A stretch of 27,695 nt of DNA, taken from JACDAN01 sp035265935. GTDB lineage: Bacteria > Actinomycetota > Thermoleophilia > Gaiellales > Gaiellaceae. The notes under the pieces are model-generated. The model was not told where the DNA came from, made no database searches, and saw only the letters and a program-made list of their open reading frames with translations. The stretch's first letter is position 1, and every line of letters begins with the position of its first letter. Where the stretch lies: contig DATFOC010000096.1 of NCBI GenBank assembly GCA_035265935.1, forward strand, positions 1-27,695. The letters are read 5' to 3'. This document shows positions 6,886 through 15,586 of the stretch, one piece after another. The translations under genes were made by a program, and so were the position numbers.

Positions 6886-6977
6886 GGAAGCTTCTGCTGC
6901 TCGCGGTCGGCCTCTGGGTTGCGAGGTGGGCGGTGCTCATGGCCGCCTCCTACCTGGAGCACCGGCGGCCACAATAG
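6882..6977 (+). CDS. 31-residue single-TM peptide
   Basis: A GTG at 6882 overlaps the phosphatase TGA (GTGA) and opens a 31-codon frame ending in TAG at 6975-6977. The peptide is basic at the start (VRK), has one hydrophobic stretch of about 20 residues (LLLLAVGLWVARWAVLMAAS) and a polar end (YLEHRRPQ), like a small membrane protein. It fills the gap between the phosphatase and tilS almost exactly: tilS starts 5 bases after its stop. This packing supports translation, but no homologue can be checked here. Confidence 0.45.
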   Translation: MRKLLLLAVGLWVARWAVLMAASYLEHRRPQ

Positions 6978-6981
6978 GGCG

Positions 6982-7944
6982 ATGGACTTCCTCGAGCGCG
7001 TCGAGGAGCAGATCCGCCGGCACGAGCTGATCCCGGCCGGCGCCGAGGTGACGTGTCTCGTCTCCGGCGGTGCGGACTCGTGCGCGCTGTGGCACTCGCT
7101 GCGCGAGCTCGGGTACGCGGTCTCCGCGCTGCACGTGAACCACGGTCTGCGCGGCGACAAATCGGACGAGGACGCGAGGTTCTGCGCCGACGTCCTCGGG
7201 GCGGAGGTCGTGGAGGCTCCGCCGGCCTCGACCGAGGCCGAGCTGCGCGACCTCCGCTACTCGTTCGCGACCGACAGTCTGCGCGCCACCGGCCACACGG
7301 CATCCGACCAGGTCGAGACCGTTGTCTACCGGCTGGTGTCGAGCGGGAAGCCCGGCGGGATCAAGCCCAAGCGGGAGGACGGCGTCGTCCGTCCGCTGCT
7401 CGGCGTCTGGCGCGACGAGACGGAGGCGTACTGCGAGGCTGTCGGGCTCCCATTCCGCACCGACTCCACCAACCCGGAAACGAAGCGCGGGCTGATCCGC
7501 GATCAGATCCTGCCTCTGCTCCGCCGGCTCGACGAGCGAGCGGAGAGGAATCTTCTCGCGCTCGCCGAGGGCCGTCCGAGCCCGCTCGACGCGCTGACGG
7601 GGAGTGCGGTCGGCTCTGCACGCGTCGACCTCGGCGGCGGCGTGCAGGCCGTGCGAGAGTACGACCATGTCTGGCTCGAACGCGGACCGGTGGACCTGAA
7701 AGGAGAGATCCGGTGGGGCCCCTGGAGAATCAGCTCGTCGGTTTCGGGCCTCAAGGTCCGTGGTTGGCGTGCGGGCGACCGGCTCGCAAACCGCTCGAAG
7801 AAGCTGCAGGATGTCTTCGTGGACGCCAAGGTCCCGCGCTCGCAACGGGAGGCCTGGCCCCTCGTGGTGCGCGGAGACGAAGTCGTCGCGGTGCCGGGGA
7901 TCGTCGAGGCCGAGGGGGTGCGAGCTGAGTACGTTCAAGACTGA
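6982..7944 (+). CDS. tilS: tRNA(Ile)-lysidine synthase TilS
   Basis: TilS converts the wobble C34 of the CAU-anticodon isoleucine tRNA to lysidine using ATP and lysine, so that the tRNA reads AUA. The 320-residue protein shows the PP-loop SGGADS (28-33), HVNHGLRGDKSDEDARFC, a GHTASDQVETVVYRL helix (family GHxxDDxxET), VRPLLGVWRDE and the NPETKRGLIRDQILPLL segment. A C-terminal TilS-C domain follows, with RGWRAGDRL and a KKLQDVFVDAKVPRSQRE stretch close to the end. The start at ATG 6982 is clear because the frame upstream belongs to the small TM peptide region. It is followed after one base by hpt, the usual tilS-hpt-ftsH order. Confidence 0.93.
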   Translation: MDFLERVEEQIRRHELIPAGAEVTCLVSGGADSCALWHSLRELGYAVSALHVNHGLRGDKSDEDARFCADVLGAEVVEAPPASTEAELRDLRYSFATDSLRATGHTASDQVETVVYRLVSSGKPGGIKPKREDGVVRPLLGVWRDETEAYCEAVGLPFRTDSTNPETKRGLIRDQILPLLRRLDERAERNLLALAEGRPSPLDALTGSAVGSARVDLGGGVQAVREYDHVWLERGPVDLKGEIRWGPWRISSSVSGLKVRGWRAGDRLANRSKKLQDVFVDAKVPRSQREAWPLVVRGDEVVAVPGIVEAEGVRAEYVQD

Positions 7945-7945
7945 G

Positions 7946-8488
7946 GTGGAACAGGGCGTCGCCGAGGTGCTGATCGAGGAGGACGCCTTGCGCGATCGGA
8001 TCGCGGAGCTTGGCGCCGAGATCTCGGCCGACTACGCCGGGATGGACCTGCTCCTGGTGGGCGTGCTCAAGGGCGCCGTCTTCTTCATGGCCGATCTGAT
8101 GCGCCACATCACCGTGCCTTGCGAGGTGGACTTCATGGCGATCTCCAGCTACGGCGCCTCGACGGACTCGTCGGGCGTCGTGCGGATCCTCAAGGACCTG
8201 GACGAGTCGATCGAGGGCCGCAACGTCCTTGTCGTCGAGGACATCATCGACTCCGGCCTCACGCTTTCGTACCTGAAGAGGACCCTCAGCGCGAGGAGGC
8301 CCGCGTCGCTCGAGATCTGCGCCCTCCTGACCAAGCCGGAGCGCCGCGAGGTGGACGTTCCCGTCCGGTACACGGGCTTCGAGATCCCCAACCGGTTCGT
8401 GGTCGGCTACGGGCTCGACTTCGCCGAGCGCTACCGGAATCTCCGCTACGTCGGAGTGCTCGGTGACGAGGCGGCCGGCGGCCTCTGA
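7946..8488 (+). CDS. hpt: Hypoxanthine phosphoribosyltransferase
   Basis: Hpt joins hypoxanthine or guanine with PRPP to give IMP or GMP. The 180-residue protein starts VEQGVAEVLIEEDALRDRIA, the expected N-terminus, when read from the GTG at 7946. It carries LLVGVLKGAVFFMADL (36-51), the flexible-loop region SSYGASTDSSG (68-78), and the PRPP-binding VVEDIIDSGLT (96-106). RNLRYVGVL is near the C-terminus. The start lies one base after the tilS stop; a CTG at 7925 is the only other in-frame candidate nearby and would overlap tilS. It forms a salvage pair with the DeoD phosphorylase of the opposite-strand unit. Confidence 0.93.
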   Translation: MEQGVAEVLIEEDALRDRIAELGAEISADYAGMDLLLVGVLKGAVFFMADLMRHITVPCEVDFMAISSYGASTDSSGVVRILKDLDESIEGRNVLVVEDIIDSGLTLSYLKRTLSARRPASLEICALLTKPERREVDVPVRYTGFEIPNRFVVGYGLDFAERYRNLRYVGVLGDEAAGGL

Positions 8489-8551
8489 CTCACCCCATCT
8501 GGGCCAAGCTTTGCGGCTAAGGCCGCTGCTACCCTGGCCGATAGACCGCCT

Positions 8552-10522
8552 ATGAATCGGTTCTTCCGCTCTGCCCTCTTCCCGCTGATCGTCATCGTCC
8601 TGCTCGTCTATCTGGCGAGCCAGACGCTGATGAAGGGTGAGAAGCAGGAGAAGGTCACCTACTCCGAGCTCCAGACGCGGGTCGCGGACGATCCCGGCCA
8701 GTTCGAGGAGATCGTCGCCAATCCGAGCAAGCAGCAGCTGACGGTCGAGTACAAGCCGCAGGGCGGCAACGAGGAAGGCAAGAAGATCAAGGTTGCCTAT
8801 CCGAGCCCGGAGTCGCTCGTCGTGTTCGAGAGGTTGCTGAGGAAGGAAGGCGTCAACTTCGACTCCAAGGCAGTCGGCGGGTCGCCCTGGTGGTCGCTCC
8901 TGACCTCGCTCCTGCCGTTCGTGATCCTGATCGCCTTCTGGATCTTCCTGATGAACCAGGTGCAGGGCGGCGGCTCGAAGGTGATGTCGTTCGGGAAGTC
9001 CCGCGCCAAGCGGATGACCCCGGACTCGCCGAAGATCGGCTTCAAGGACGTGGCCGGCGTGGACGAGGCGGTCGAGGAGCTGCACGAGATCAAGGAGTTC
9101 CTCGAGAACCCCAAGAAGTTCCAGGCGCTCGGCGCGCGGATCCCGAAGGGCGTGCTCCTCTACGGGCCGCCCGGCACCGGGAAGACGTTGCTCGCACGCG
9201 CCGTCGCCGGTGAGGCGGGCGTTCCGTTCTTCTCGATCTCCGGCTCCGACTTCGTCGAGATGTTTGTCGGGGTCGGCGCCTCGCGCGTCCGCGACCTCTT
9301 CGAGCAGGCGAAGCAGGCGGCGCCGTGCATCGTCTTCATGGACGAGATCGACGCGGTCGGCCGCCACCGCGGCGCCGGTCTCGGCGGCGGCCACGACGAG
9401 CGCGAGCAGACGCTGAACCAGCTCCTCGTCGAGATGGACGGGTTCGAGCTGAAGGACAACATCATCCTGATCGCGGCCACGAACCGGCCGGACATCCTCG
9501 ACCCGGCGCTGCTGCGCCCGGGCCGCTTCGACCGACAGATCGTCGTCGACCGGCCCGATCGCTCGGGCCGCAAGAAGATCCTCGAGGTTCACGCCAAGGG
9601 CAAGCCGATCGACCCAGAGGTCGACCTCGACACGCTCGCCGCAGGTACTCCCGGGTTCACGGGCGCCGACCTCTCGAACCTGGTGAACGAGGCCGCGCTG
9701 CTCGCGGCCCGCCGCGGCAGGAAGACCATCGGGCAGGAGGAGCTCGAGGAAGGCGTCATGCGTGTGATCGCCGGCCCGGAGAAGAAGACCCGGCTCCTGT
9801 CCGAGGAGGAGCGGAAGGTCACGGCGTACCACGAGATGGGCCACGCTCTCGTCGGCCACTACCTCGACCAAGACACCGACGTCCACAAGATCTCGGTCAT
9901 CTCACGCGGCCAGGCGCTCGGCTACACGATCTCGCTTCCGCGCGAGGATCGGTACCTGACCCGGAAGTCCACGCTGATGGACCAGCTGGCTGCCACGCTG
10001 GGCGGTCGCGCCGCTGAGGAGCTCGTCTTCAACGAGGTCACGACCGGCGCGGCGAACGACCTCGAGAAGGTCACGAGCACCGCCAAGCAGATGATCATGC
10101 GCTTCGGGATGAGCGAGAAGCTCGGCCCTCGTGTGCTCGGCCGGAACCACGACATGCCGTTCCTCGGCCGCGAGATGAGCGCCGAGCCGGACTACTCCGA
10201 GGAAGTGGCCCGCGAGATCGACGAGGAGATCCGCCGCGTGATCGAGGAGGCGCACGAGCGCGCGCACCAGGTCCTGAAGGACCACATGGAGGAGCTGCAC
10301 CGCCTCTCGGCGATCCTCATCGAGCGCGAGACGATCGATAAGGAGCAGTTCGTGCGGCTGCTCGACGGCGCCTCGGAGGAAGAGGTCTTCCCGGAGGAGG
10401 CTCCGGCGGCCGAGGCCGAGGAGAAGCCGAGCCGCGAGCGGAAGCCGGCACCCAAGCCGAAGCCGTTCCCGGTCCCGGGCGCGATGATGCAGCCGCCGCC
10501 CCCGGATCCGGCCAAGCCCTAA
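8552..10522 (+). CDS. ftsH: ATP-dependent membrane zinc protease FtsH
   Basis: FtsH unfolds and degrades membrane and cytosolic proteins. The 656-residue protein has TM1 (about 9-26), an extracytoplasmic FtsH-ext domain, and TM2 (about 114-133). The AAA+ domain has Walker A GPPGTGKT (205-212), Walker B VFMDEID with Asp264-Glu265 and the second-region-of-homology RPGRFDR. The M41 peptidase follows, with its zinc motif at His427-Glu428-Met429-Gly430-His431. Most FtsH proteins have Ala in place of Met429; the metal ligands and catalytic Glu are kept. A second Asp ligand is likely in TGAANDLE. The C-terminal 40 residues are a Pro/Lys/Glu-rich tail, probably disordered. It sits 63 bases after hpt, with a small GCGGC/GCCGC hairpin and a TACCCT hexamer in the gap. 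Confidence 0.96.
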   Translation: MNRFFRSALFPLIVIVLLVYLASQTLMKGEKQEKVTYSELQTRVADDPGQFEEIVANPSKQQLTVEYKPQGGNEEGKKIKVAYPSPESLVVFERLLRKEGVNFDSKAVGGSPWWSLLTSLLPFVILIAFWIFLMNQVQGGGSKVMSFGKSRAKRMTPDSPKIGFKDVAGVDEAVEELHEIKEFLENPKKFQALGARIPKGVLLYGPPGTGKTLLARAVAGEAGVPFFSISGSDFVEMFVGVGASRVRDLFEQAKQAAPCIVFMDEIDAVGRHRGAGLGGGHDEREQTLNQLLVEMDGFELKDNIILIAATNRPDILDPALLRPGRFDRQIVVDRPDRSGRKKILEVHAKGKPIDPEVDLDTLAAGTPGFTGADLSNLVNEAALLAARRGRKTIGQEELEEGVMRVIAGPEKKTRLLSEEERKVTAYHEMGHALVGHYLDQDTDVHKISVISRGQALGYTISLPREDRYLTRKSTLMDQLAATLGGRAAEELVFNEVTTGAANDLEKVTSTAKQMIMRFGMSEKLGPRVLGRNHDMPFLGREMSAEPDYSEEVAREIDEEIRRVIEEAHERAHQVLKDHMEELHRLSAILIERETIDKEQFVRLLDGASEEEVFPEEAPAAEAEEKPSRERKPAPKPKPFPVPGAMMQPPPPDPAKP

Positions 10523-10572
10523 CCGGTCGCGCCGACGGCATAGAACTCGCAGCCGCGCCGTTTGCTCCCTGA

Positions 10573-11466
10573 ATGGCGTCTGCCCGGACTGCTTACCTCT
10601 GTCTGCTCGGCATGGCCGTCTGTTTCGGCGGGACTTGGCCGACGGGGAAGCTGGCCGTCGAGGAGGTCCCGCCGTTCACCGTTGCGGCTGTGCGGTTCTC
10701 GATTGCGACGGCGCTGCTCGCGCTATGGGCCGGCGCGCGACACGGGCCGATTCGGGCGCCGGGCCGCGCAAATCTTCCGCTCGTGCTGGCGATGGGTGCA
10801 ACCGCGGTTGCCGGTTACAACGTGTTCTTCCTCTACGGCCTCGAGCTCGCGCCGGCCTCGGATGGGGCGATCATCGTGCCGGGGTTCGCGCCGGTGTTCA
10901 CCGTCCTCCTCGGCTGGGCGGTGCTCGGCGAGCGAGTGTCCCGCCCCGCAGTCGCCGGCCTCGTCCTTGCGTTCGCCGGGCTGGTGTTCGTCGTCGATCC
11001 GGGCGGCCCGCTGGAGAGCGACCGGCTCGCGGGAGCGGCGCTCTTCGTCGCCGGCGCGCTCTGCTGGGCGATCTATCTGCTGATCGGGCGGCCGGCGATC
11101 GCCCGCTTCGGGGCAGTGACGTCGACCCTGTACGCAACCGCGACCGGCACGGCAATGCTGATCCCCTTCAGCCTGGCAGAGCAGGGGTGGAACGACCTCC
11201 AGGATGCGGGTGCCGACGGCTGGCTGCCGATCCTCTACCTTGCGGTCTTTGGGACCGTCCTCGCGTTCGTCCTGTTCTACGAGGGCGTGAGCCGCATCGG
11301 CCCGGCGCGTGCGTCCGCCTTCGCGATGCTCGTGCCGATCTTCGGCGTGCTGGCTGCGGTCCTCCTGCTCGGCGAGGAGCTAGCTGTCAGCCTGGTGATC
11401 GGGGGCACGACGATCATCGCGGGTCTCTGGCTGATCCAGCGGCCGCCGCGGACCGAGGTTCGTTAG
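10573..11466 (+). CDS. EamA-family (DMT superfamily) transporter
   Basis: The 297-residue protein is almost wholly hydrophobic, with about ten TM helices arranged as two EamA repeats (roughly 7-138 and 150-285). Typical marks are GMAVCFGGTWPTGKLA near the start, PPFTVAAVRF, APASDGAIIVPGFAPVFTVL at the end of repeat one and IGPARASAFAMLVPIFGVL in repeat two. Such proteins export or import small metabolites; the substrate cannot be predicted. ATG 10573 is the natural start. The gene sits 50 bases after ftsH, in the place where actinobacteria such as mycobacteria carry folE. Confidence 0.9.
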   Translation: MASARTAYLCLLGMAVCFGGTWPTGKLAVEEVPPFTVAAVRFSIATALLALWAGARHGPIRAPGRANLPLVLAMGATAVAGYNVFFLYGLELAPASDGAIIVPGFAPVFTVLLGWAVLGERVSRPAVAGLVLAFAGLVFVVDPGGPLESDRLAGAALFVAGALCWAIYLLIGRPAIARFGAVTSTLYATATGTAMLIPFSLAEQGWNDLQDAGADGWLPILYLAVFGTVLAFVLFYEGVSRIGPARASAFAMLVPIFGVLAAVLLLGEELAVSLVIGGTTIIAGLWLIQRPPRTEVR

Positions 11467-11613
11467 GAAGCGTTCGGAACGTCTCGGAAAAAGTACGGAC
11501 AGCCTGAAAAGTCCTGCGTAGCCCCTTGTAACCGGGCCGCCGGCAAGTAACGATCAGCTCCTTCCACGGAGCGTCTCGCCGCCGAAGCAGCGGACGCGGG
11601 AAGGGGGTCTCTC

Positions 11614-13774
11614 ATGCACACGCTCTTCCACTCGCGTGGCCGCGCCTGGACCGCCGCAGCTGTGGCGGCGGCGCTGACGCTCATCGCCGGAGCCTCGGCC
11701 GGAGTGAACACACCGCACTCCGGCTGGTACTCGGGCAATCCAACGCTCGGACCGAACAACCTGACCGACCTCGTCTGCGGCGGGTCGACGTGCTATGCAG
11801 CCGGCGCCTTCGGGACCCTGCTCAAGAGCACGAACGCCGGATCGAGCTGGTCGGGCGTCGTGACCGGGCTCACCCTTGACCTCCGCCGGGTGCGCACGGC
11901 CGGTTCGCCGGACCGGATCGTCGTCGGCGGCGGCTGCTCGCTTCGCCGGTCCGACGACGGTGGCGCGACGTTCCAGCGGCTTCCGTTCTCGGCGAGCGAC
12001 CTGAGTTGTCCGGCAGCGGTCGGGGCCTTCTCCTTCCCGTCGTCGGCCGTCGGGTACATCGTGCTCGCCAACAACGCGGTGCTTTCGACCGCAGACGGCG
12101 GCCAGACGTTCACGCGCCGCACGGCCGTGCCGGTGGGGCCGCCCGCCACGGACCTGCTCTGCACCAGTGACACAACCTGCTTCACGACCTCCGGCGGGAC
12201 TGTCCACCGCACGACGGACGGCGCGGTTACCTGGACGCAGGTGGCGGGTTTCAGTCTTCCGCTCTTTCGGCCTCGAGCAGGCGGACGCTACGACGCTCTA
12301 CGCGGTCGGTCAGTCGCTCCAGCTGCTCAAGAGCACCGACGGCGGTGCGACGTGGGAGCGGAAGACGGTGGCAGGTGTCCCCAGCGGGGACTACGGCTCG
12401 ATCCGCTGCTCCGATGCCGTCAACTGTCTGCTGGCGATGCGGCAGGGAAACCGGATCGTGAAGACGACGGACGGTGGTGACACCTTCACCGCTACCACTC
12501 CGCCGGCCGAGTCGGCGTTCGCGGTCGAGTTGGCGTCTGCGGAGCGCGCGCTCGCCGTCGGCAACTTCGGCAGCGCCCTTCTCTCGGACGACGGGAGGAG
12601 ACACCTGGCGCGTGGTCGGCGGCCGGCTGACCGGCGATTTCACCGTTCTCGAAGGCGCGACGGACCGGATCGCCTATGCAGGCGGCCGCTCGGGTGCGCT
12701 GGCGCGCACGAACGACGCCGGGCAACCTGGGCCAGCGTCAGCCCGCCGACGTCGCTGGGAATCCGAGCCGCGGCTGCTCCGACCGCCTCGCGGCTCTTCG
12801 TCCTGGCGGACGACGGGAGCGTCCAGCGGTCCGACAACGGCGGCGTGAGCTACCGGCTCCTGAACACCGCCACTCCGGTCGGAGCACGGGACCTCGTCGC
12901 GACGGACGCAAACTATTTGGTCGTCATCGGCGCGCGCGGCATCCGCAGGTCGATTGACGGCGGCGAGACGTTCTCGACTGTGTCCGACAGCGACCTGCGT
13001 GGTGCGGGCCTCTTGATGGCCGACACGGAAGGGTCCGGGATCGTCGCCGCCGGACGGCTACGGCTGCTCTTCTCCCCGAACGGCGGCCTCACCTGGCGGC
13101 CCCTGCGCCGGCCGACGAGAAGCCGCATTCACGACATCTCGTTCGTCTCGACGCAGACCGGCTACCTGGTCGACGTGAGCTTCCGGCTCTGGAAGACGAC
13201 GAACGCAGGGCGAACGTGGACGGAGCTCGTCTCGACCGGAAGGCCGATGACCCAGGTCGATTTTGCGGACGCGCGGAACGGCTACGTCGTCGTTCCGAGG
13301 GTCGGCCGGGAGGCGCACGGGTTCGTGCTCCGGACGTCCGACGGCGGGGCCAGCTGGCGGCCGCAGCTCGTCAGTCCGGCATTCGTGAGGGACATCGACA
13401 TGGCCGGTGGGACCGCGTACGCACTCGCGGGCACCAACTTCCTCTATGCGACGACGAGCGGCGGCGACGTCGGTACGGCGCGCCTTCTCATGATCACCAC
13501 CCGGGGAAGGCGGATTGCGAAGCCCGCCACGATTACCGTCAGCGGCCGGCTCTCCTCTGCCGTCGCCGGCGAGCAGGCGGTCGTGTCGATGCGGGTCTTG
13601 GGTTTGTGGCGCTCCCAGGTCGCGACCGTCGCCTCGAACGGCACGTTCGTCACCCGCTGGCGTGTCGCGAGGCGCGCCGTGTTCGTCGCCCATGTGCTCG
13701 GCACCGCGGACCACGCCGGAGCGGGCACGAAGCCGCTCGTCGTCGACGTCCGCCCGCCCAAGGAGAAGCGCTAG
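11614..13774 (+). pseudogene. Secreted Asp-box (BNR/Ycf48-like) propeller protein, three frameshifts
   Basis: The gene starts at ATG 11614 behind a strong GGAAGGGGG ribosome site, encodes a signal peptide (about 1-30), and should read through to 13774 as about 719 residues. About 13 Asp-box motifs (S/T-x-D/N-x-G-x-T/S-W/F) can be seen, such as SDDGGATF, STDGGATW, SIDGGETF and TTNAGRTW, which indicates a beta-propeller like sialidase or Ycf48 folds. An Ig-like tail of about 100 residues closes it. Three single-base shifts break the frame: an extra base near 12268 (restoring LFGLEQADATT), an extra base near 12594-12597 (restoring SDDGGDTW), and a missing base near 12722 (restoring an Asp box ending TWASVSPP). 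The net change leaves a whole number of codons. Two long open pieces remain, 11614-12480 and a frame ending at 13774. It may be a decaying gene or assembly error. Confidence 0.8.
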
Positions 13775-13783
13775 CGGGAGCCA

Positions 13784-13819
13784 GGAGCGGCCGGTCTCCG
13801 CGACGAGGTCGGCCGCTCC
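13784..13819 (+). terminator. Strong hairpin after the propeller gene
   Basis: GGAGCGGCCG (13784-13793) pairs perfectly with CGGCCGCTCC (13810-13819), and the stem can extend inward by about five pairs including wobbles, leaving a 6-base loop. It starts 10 bases after the stop codon. Only a short TTT follows, so it is a weak-tail terminator candidate. Confidence 0.55.
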
Positions 13820-13858
13820 GCCGTTTCCGGGTGCGCCGAACGCGGGTAAGGAAGCGAC

Positions 13859-14749
13859 ATGCGCTTCCGGCGTGGAGCAAAGCTCGACCCAGGTCAGGTC
13901 ACCGACGTCCGCGGCCGCCGGATGGCGCCTGGAGGGCTCGCGGTGGGGGGAGGCGGCATCGGCATCGCCGCCGTCGTGATCTATCTACTGCTGACGGTGC
14001 TGGGCGGAGGCGGCGGCATCGATGGTCAACTCGCGCCCCTCGACGAGCAGCAAGTCGGGCAGGGCGACACACCGAGCGAGGTCTCGCAGGAGTGCCAATC
14101 CGGTGAGGACGCAAACAAGCGGCAGGACTGCCGGATCGTCGGCGTCGTCAACAGCGTTCAGGGCTTCTGGAACGGCACCTTCGATCGGAGCAACCGCCGG
14201 TATCCGTACGCCAACACGGTCTTCTTCACCGATCAGGTACAGACGCAATGCGGCTTCGCAAGCTCCCAGGTCGGGCCGTTCTACTGCCCGCGCGACCAGC
14301 GGGTCTACATCGATCTCGGCTTCTTCGACGAGCTGCAATCCCGCTTCGGCGCCGGTGGCGGGCCGTTCGCTCAGGCGTACGTGATCGCTCACGAGTACGG
14401 CCATCACGTCCAGAACCAGCTCGGCGTGCTCGATCAGATCGGGAACGACCGCCAGGGGCCCGAGAGCCGGGCCGTCCGCTCGGAGCTCCAGGCGGACTGC
14501 TACGCAGGGGTCTGGGCCGCCAACGCGGTGGAGCAGGGGCTCCTCGAGGAGCTGACCCAGCAGGACATCAACGAGGGGCTGGACGCGGCTGCGGCGATCG
14601 GCGATGACCGGATCCAGGAGCAGACGCAGGGCCAGGTCAATCCCGAAGGCTGGACGCACGGCTCGTCGGAGCAGCGGCGGCGCTGGTTCTCGCGGGGCTA
14701 CCAAGAGGGCAGGCCCGCCGCGTGCGACACCTTCTCCGGCTCGATCTAG
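13859..14749 (+). CDS. Neutral zinc metallopeptidase (YpfJ/PF04228-like)
   Basis: The 296-residue protein starts with a short cytoplasmic segment (MRFRRGAKLDPGQVTDVRG), the family's usual opening, then one TM helix (about 27-47) that would place the rest outside the membrane. The peptidase part contains NSVQGFWNGTF, RRYPYANTVFFTD, a Cys-containing stretch GPFYCPRDQRVYIDLGFF, and the zinc motif His178-Glu179-Tyr180-Gly181-His182-His183. A Glu in the SELQADCYAGVWA helix is the likely third ligand region. WTHGSSEQRRRWFSRGY is the typical C-terminal signature. The ATG at 13859 is supported by GGTAAGGAAG upstream. The physiological substrate of this family is unknown. Confidence 0.9.
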   Translation: MRFRRGAKLDPGQVTDVRGRRMAPGGLAVGGGGIGIAAVVIYLLLTVLGGGGGIDGQLAPLDEQQVGQGDTPSEVSQECQSGEDANKRQDCRIVGVVNSVQGFWNGTFDRSNRRYPYANTVFFTDQVQTQCGFASSQVGPFYCPRDQRVYIDLGFFDELQSRFGAGGGPFAQAYVIAHEYGHHVQNQLGVLDQIGNDRQGPESRAVRSELQADCYAGVWAANAVEQGLLEELTQQDINEGLDAAAAIGDDRIQEQTQGQVNPEGWTHGSSEQRRRWFSRGYQEGRPAACDTFSGSI

Positions 14750-14757
14750 GAACGGCC

Positions 14758-14763
14758 TAGGCT
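14758..14763 (+). promoter_or_regulatory. Candidate -10 hexamer before folP
   Basis: TAGGCT ends 7 bases before the folP GTG at 14771. The whole gap after the metallopeptidase stop is only 21 bases and has no Shine-Dalgarno sequence, so a leaderless fol transcript is plausible. Confidence 0.4.
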
Positions 14764-14770
14764 TTCAGGC

Positions 14771-15586
14771 GTGCGAAAGGCGCTGGAGCAGTGCTTTGCC
14801 CGCCCCTCGGTGATGGGGATCGTCAACGTGACGCCCGACTCGTTCTCGGACGGCGGCGTGAACTTCCGCCCCGAGGACGCGGTCGACTCGGCGCGGCGGA
14901 TGGTCGCCGAGGGAGCAGCCATCGTCGACATCGGCGGGGAGTCGACCCGACCCGGGTCCGAGGGCGTGTCCCTGGATGAGGAGCTCCGGCGGGTCCTGCC
15001 CGTGCTGGAGGGTCTCAACGGTCTGCCCGTCTCGATCGACACCGCGAAGGCCGACGTGGCGCGACGGGCGCTCGAGCTCGGTGCAGAGATGGTCAACGAC
15101 GTGACAGCGCTGCGGGCGGATTCAGCGATGGCCGACGTCGCCGCCGAGGCCGACGCGTATGTCTGCCTGATGCACATGCAGGCCGAGCCGCGCACCATGC
15201 AGGCGAAACCGACGTACGACGACGTCGTGTCGGACGTCAAGCGTTTCCTCCAGGAACGAGTGCAGCTCGCCATCGACTCCGGAATCCGTGAGGACCGGAT
15301 CTGCGTCGATCCCGGGATCGGGTTCGGCAAGACCGTGGAGCAGAATTTCGAGCTGGTCCGCCGGCTCGGCGAGATCGCCGACCTCGGCCGGCCGGTGGTC
15401 GTCGGCTTCTCACGGAAGAGTTCGCTCGGCAAGATCCTCGGCGACCCCGACGCAACCACCGGTCCGCTCTCGGCCAGCATCGCGGCGGCGGTGATTGCCT
15501 ACGAGCGCGGTGCGACGATCCTCCGCGTGCACGACGTGAAGGAGCACGTGGAGGCGCTGACCGCAGCTCGGGCGGTGGTCGGGTGA
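14771..15586 (+). CDS. folP: Dihydropteroate synthase
   Basis: FolP condenses 7,8-dihydropterin pyrophosphate with p-aminobenzoate to dihydropteroate, the sulfonamide-sensitive step of folate synthesis. The 271-residue protein carries every family block: MGIVNVTPDSFSDGG (15-29), the DIGGESTRPG loop (53-62), VSIDTAK, MVNDVTALR, LMHMQ, DPGIGFGKT, VVGFSRKSSLG and a closing RVHDVKEHVEAL. The start is the GTG at 14771; an ATG sits only at MGIV, too late. The stop overlaps the start of folB as GTGA, so the two are translationally coupled. Confidence 0.95.
   Translation: MRKALEQCFARPSVMGIVNVTPDSFSDGGVNFRPEDAVDSARRMVAEGAAIVDIGGESTRPGSEGVSLDEELRRVLPVLEGLNGLPVSIDTAKADVARRALELGAEMVNDVTALRADSAMADVAAEADAYVCLMHMQAEPRTMQAKPTYDDVVSDVKRFLQERVQLAIDSGIREDRICVDPGIGFGKTVEQNFELVRRLGEIADLGRPVVVGFSRKSSLGKILGDPDATTGPLSASIAAAVIAYERGATILRVHDVKEHVEALTAARAVVG

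Noticed and set aside
7751..9886. Very long open frame (711 codons) antisense to tilS, hpt and ftsH
   Set aside because: It is a GC-rich shadow of the real genes, with low-complexity Arg/Leu/Asp composition and no family pattern.
11467..11613. A riboswitch in the 147-base leader of the propeller gene
   Set aside because: Only weak short stems around CCGG-GCCG-CCGG are present, and no core of c-di-GMP, c-di-AMP or cobalamin riboswitches could be recognised.
12167..12240. A separate gene starting inside the propeller gene
   Set aside because: The second long frame continues the same Asp-box protein after a single-base shift; its first codons are out of frame with the repeat pattern.
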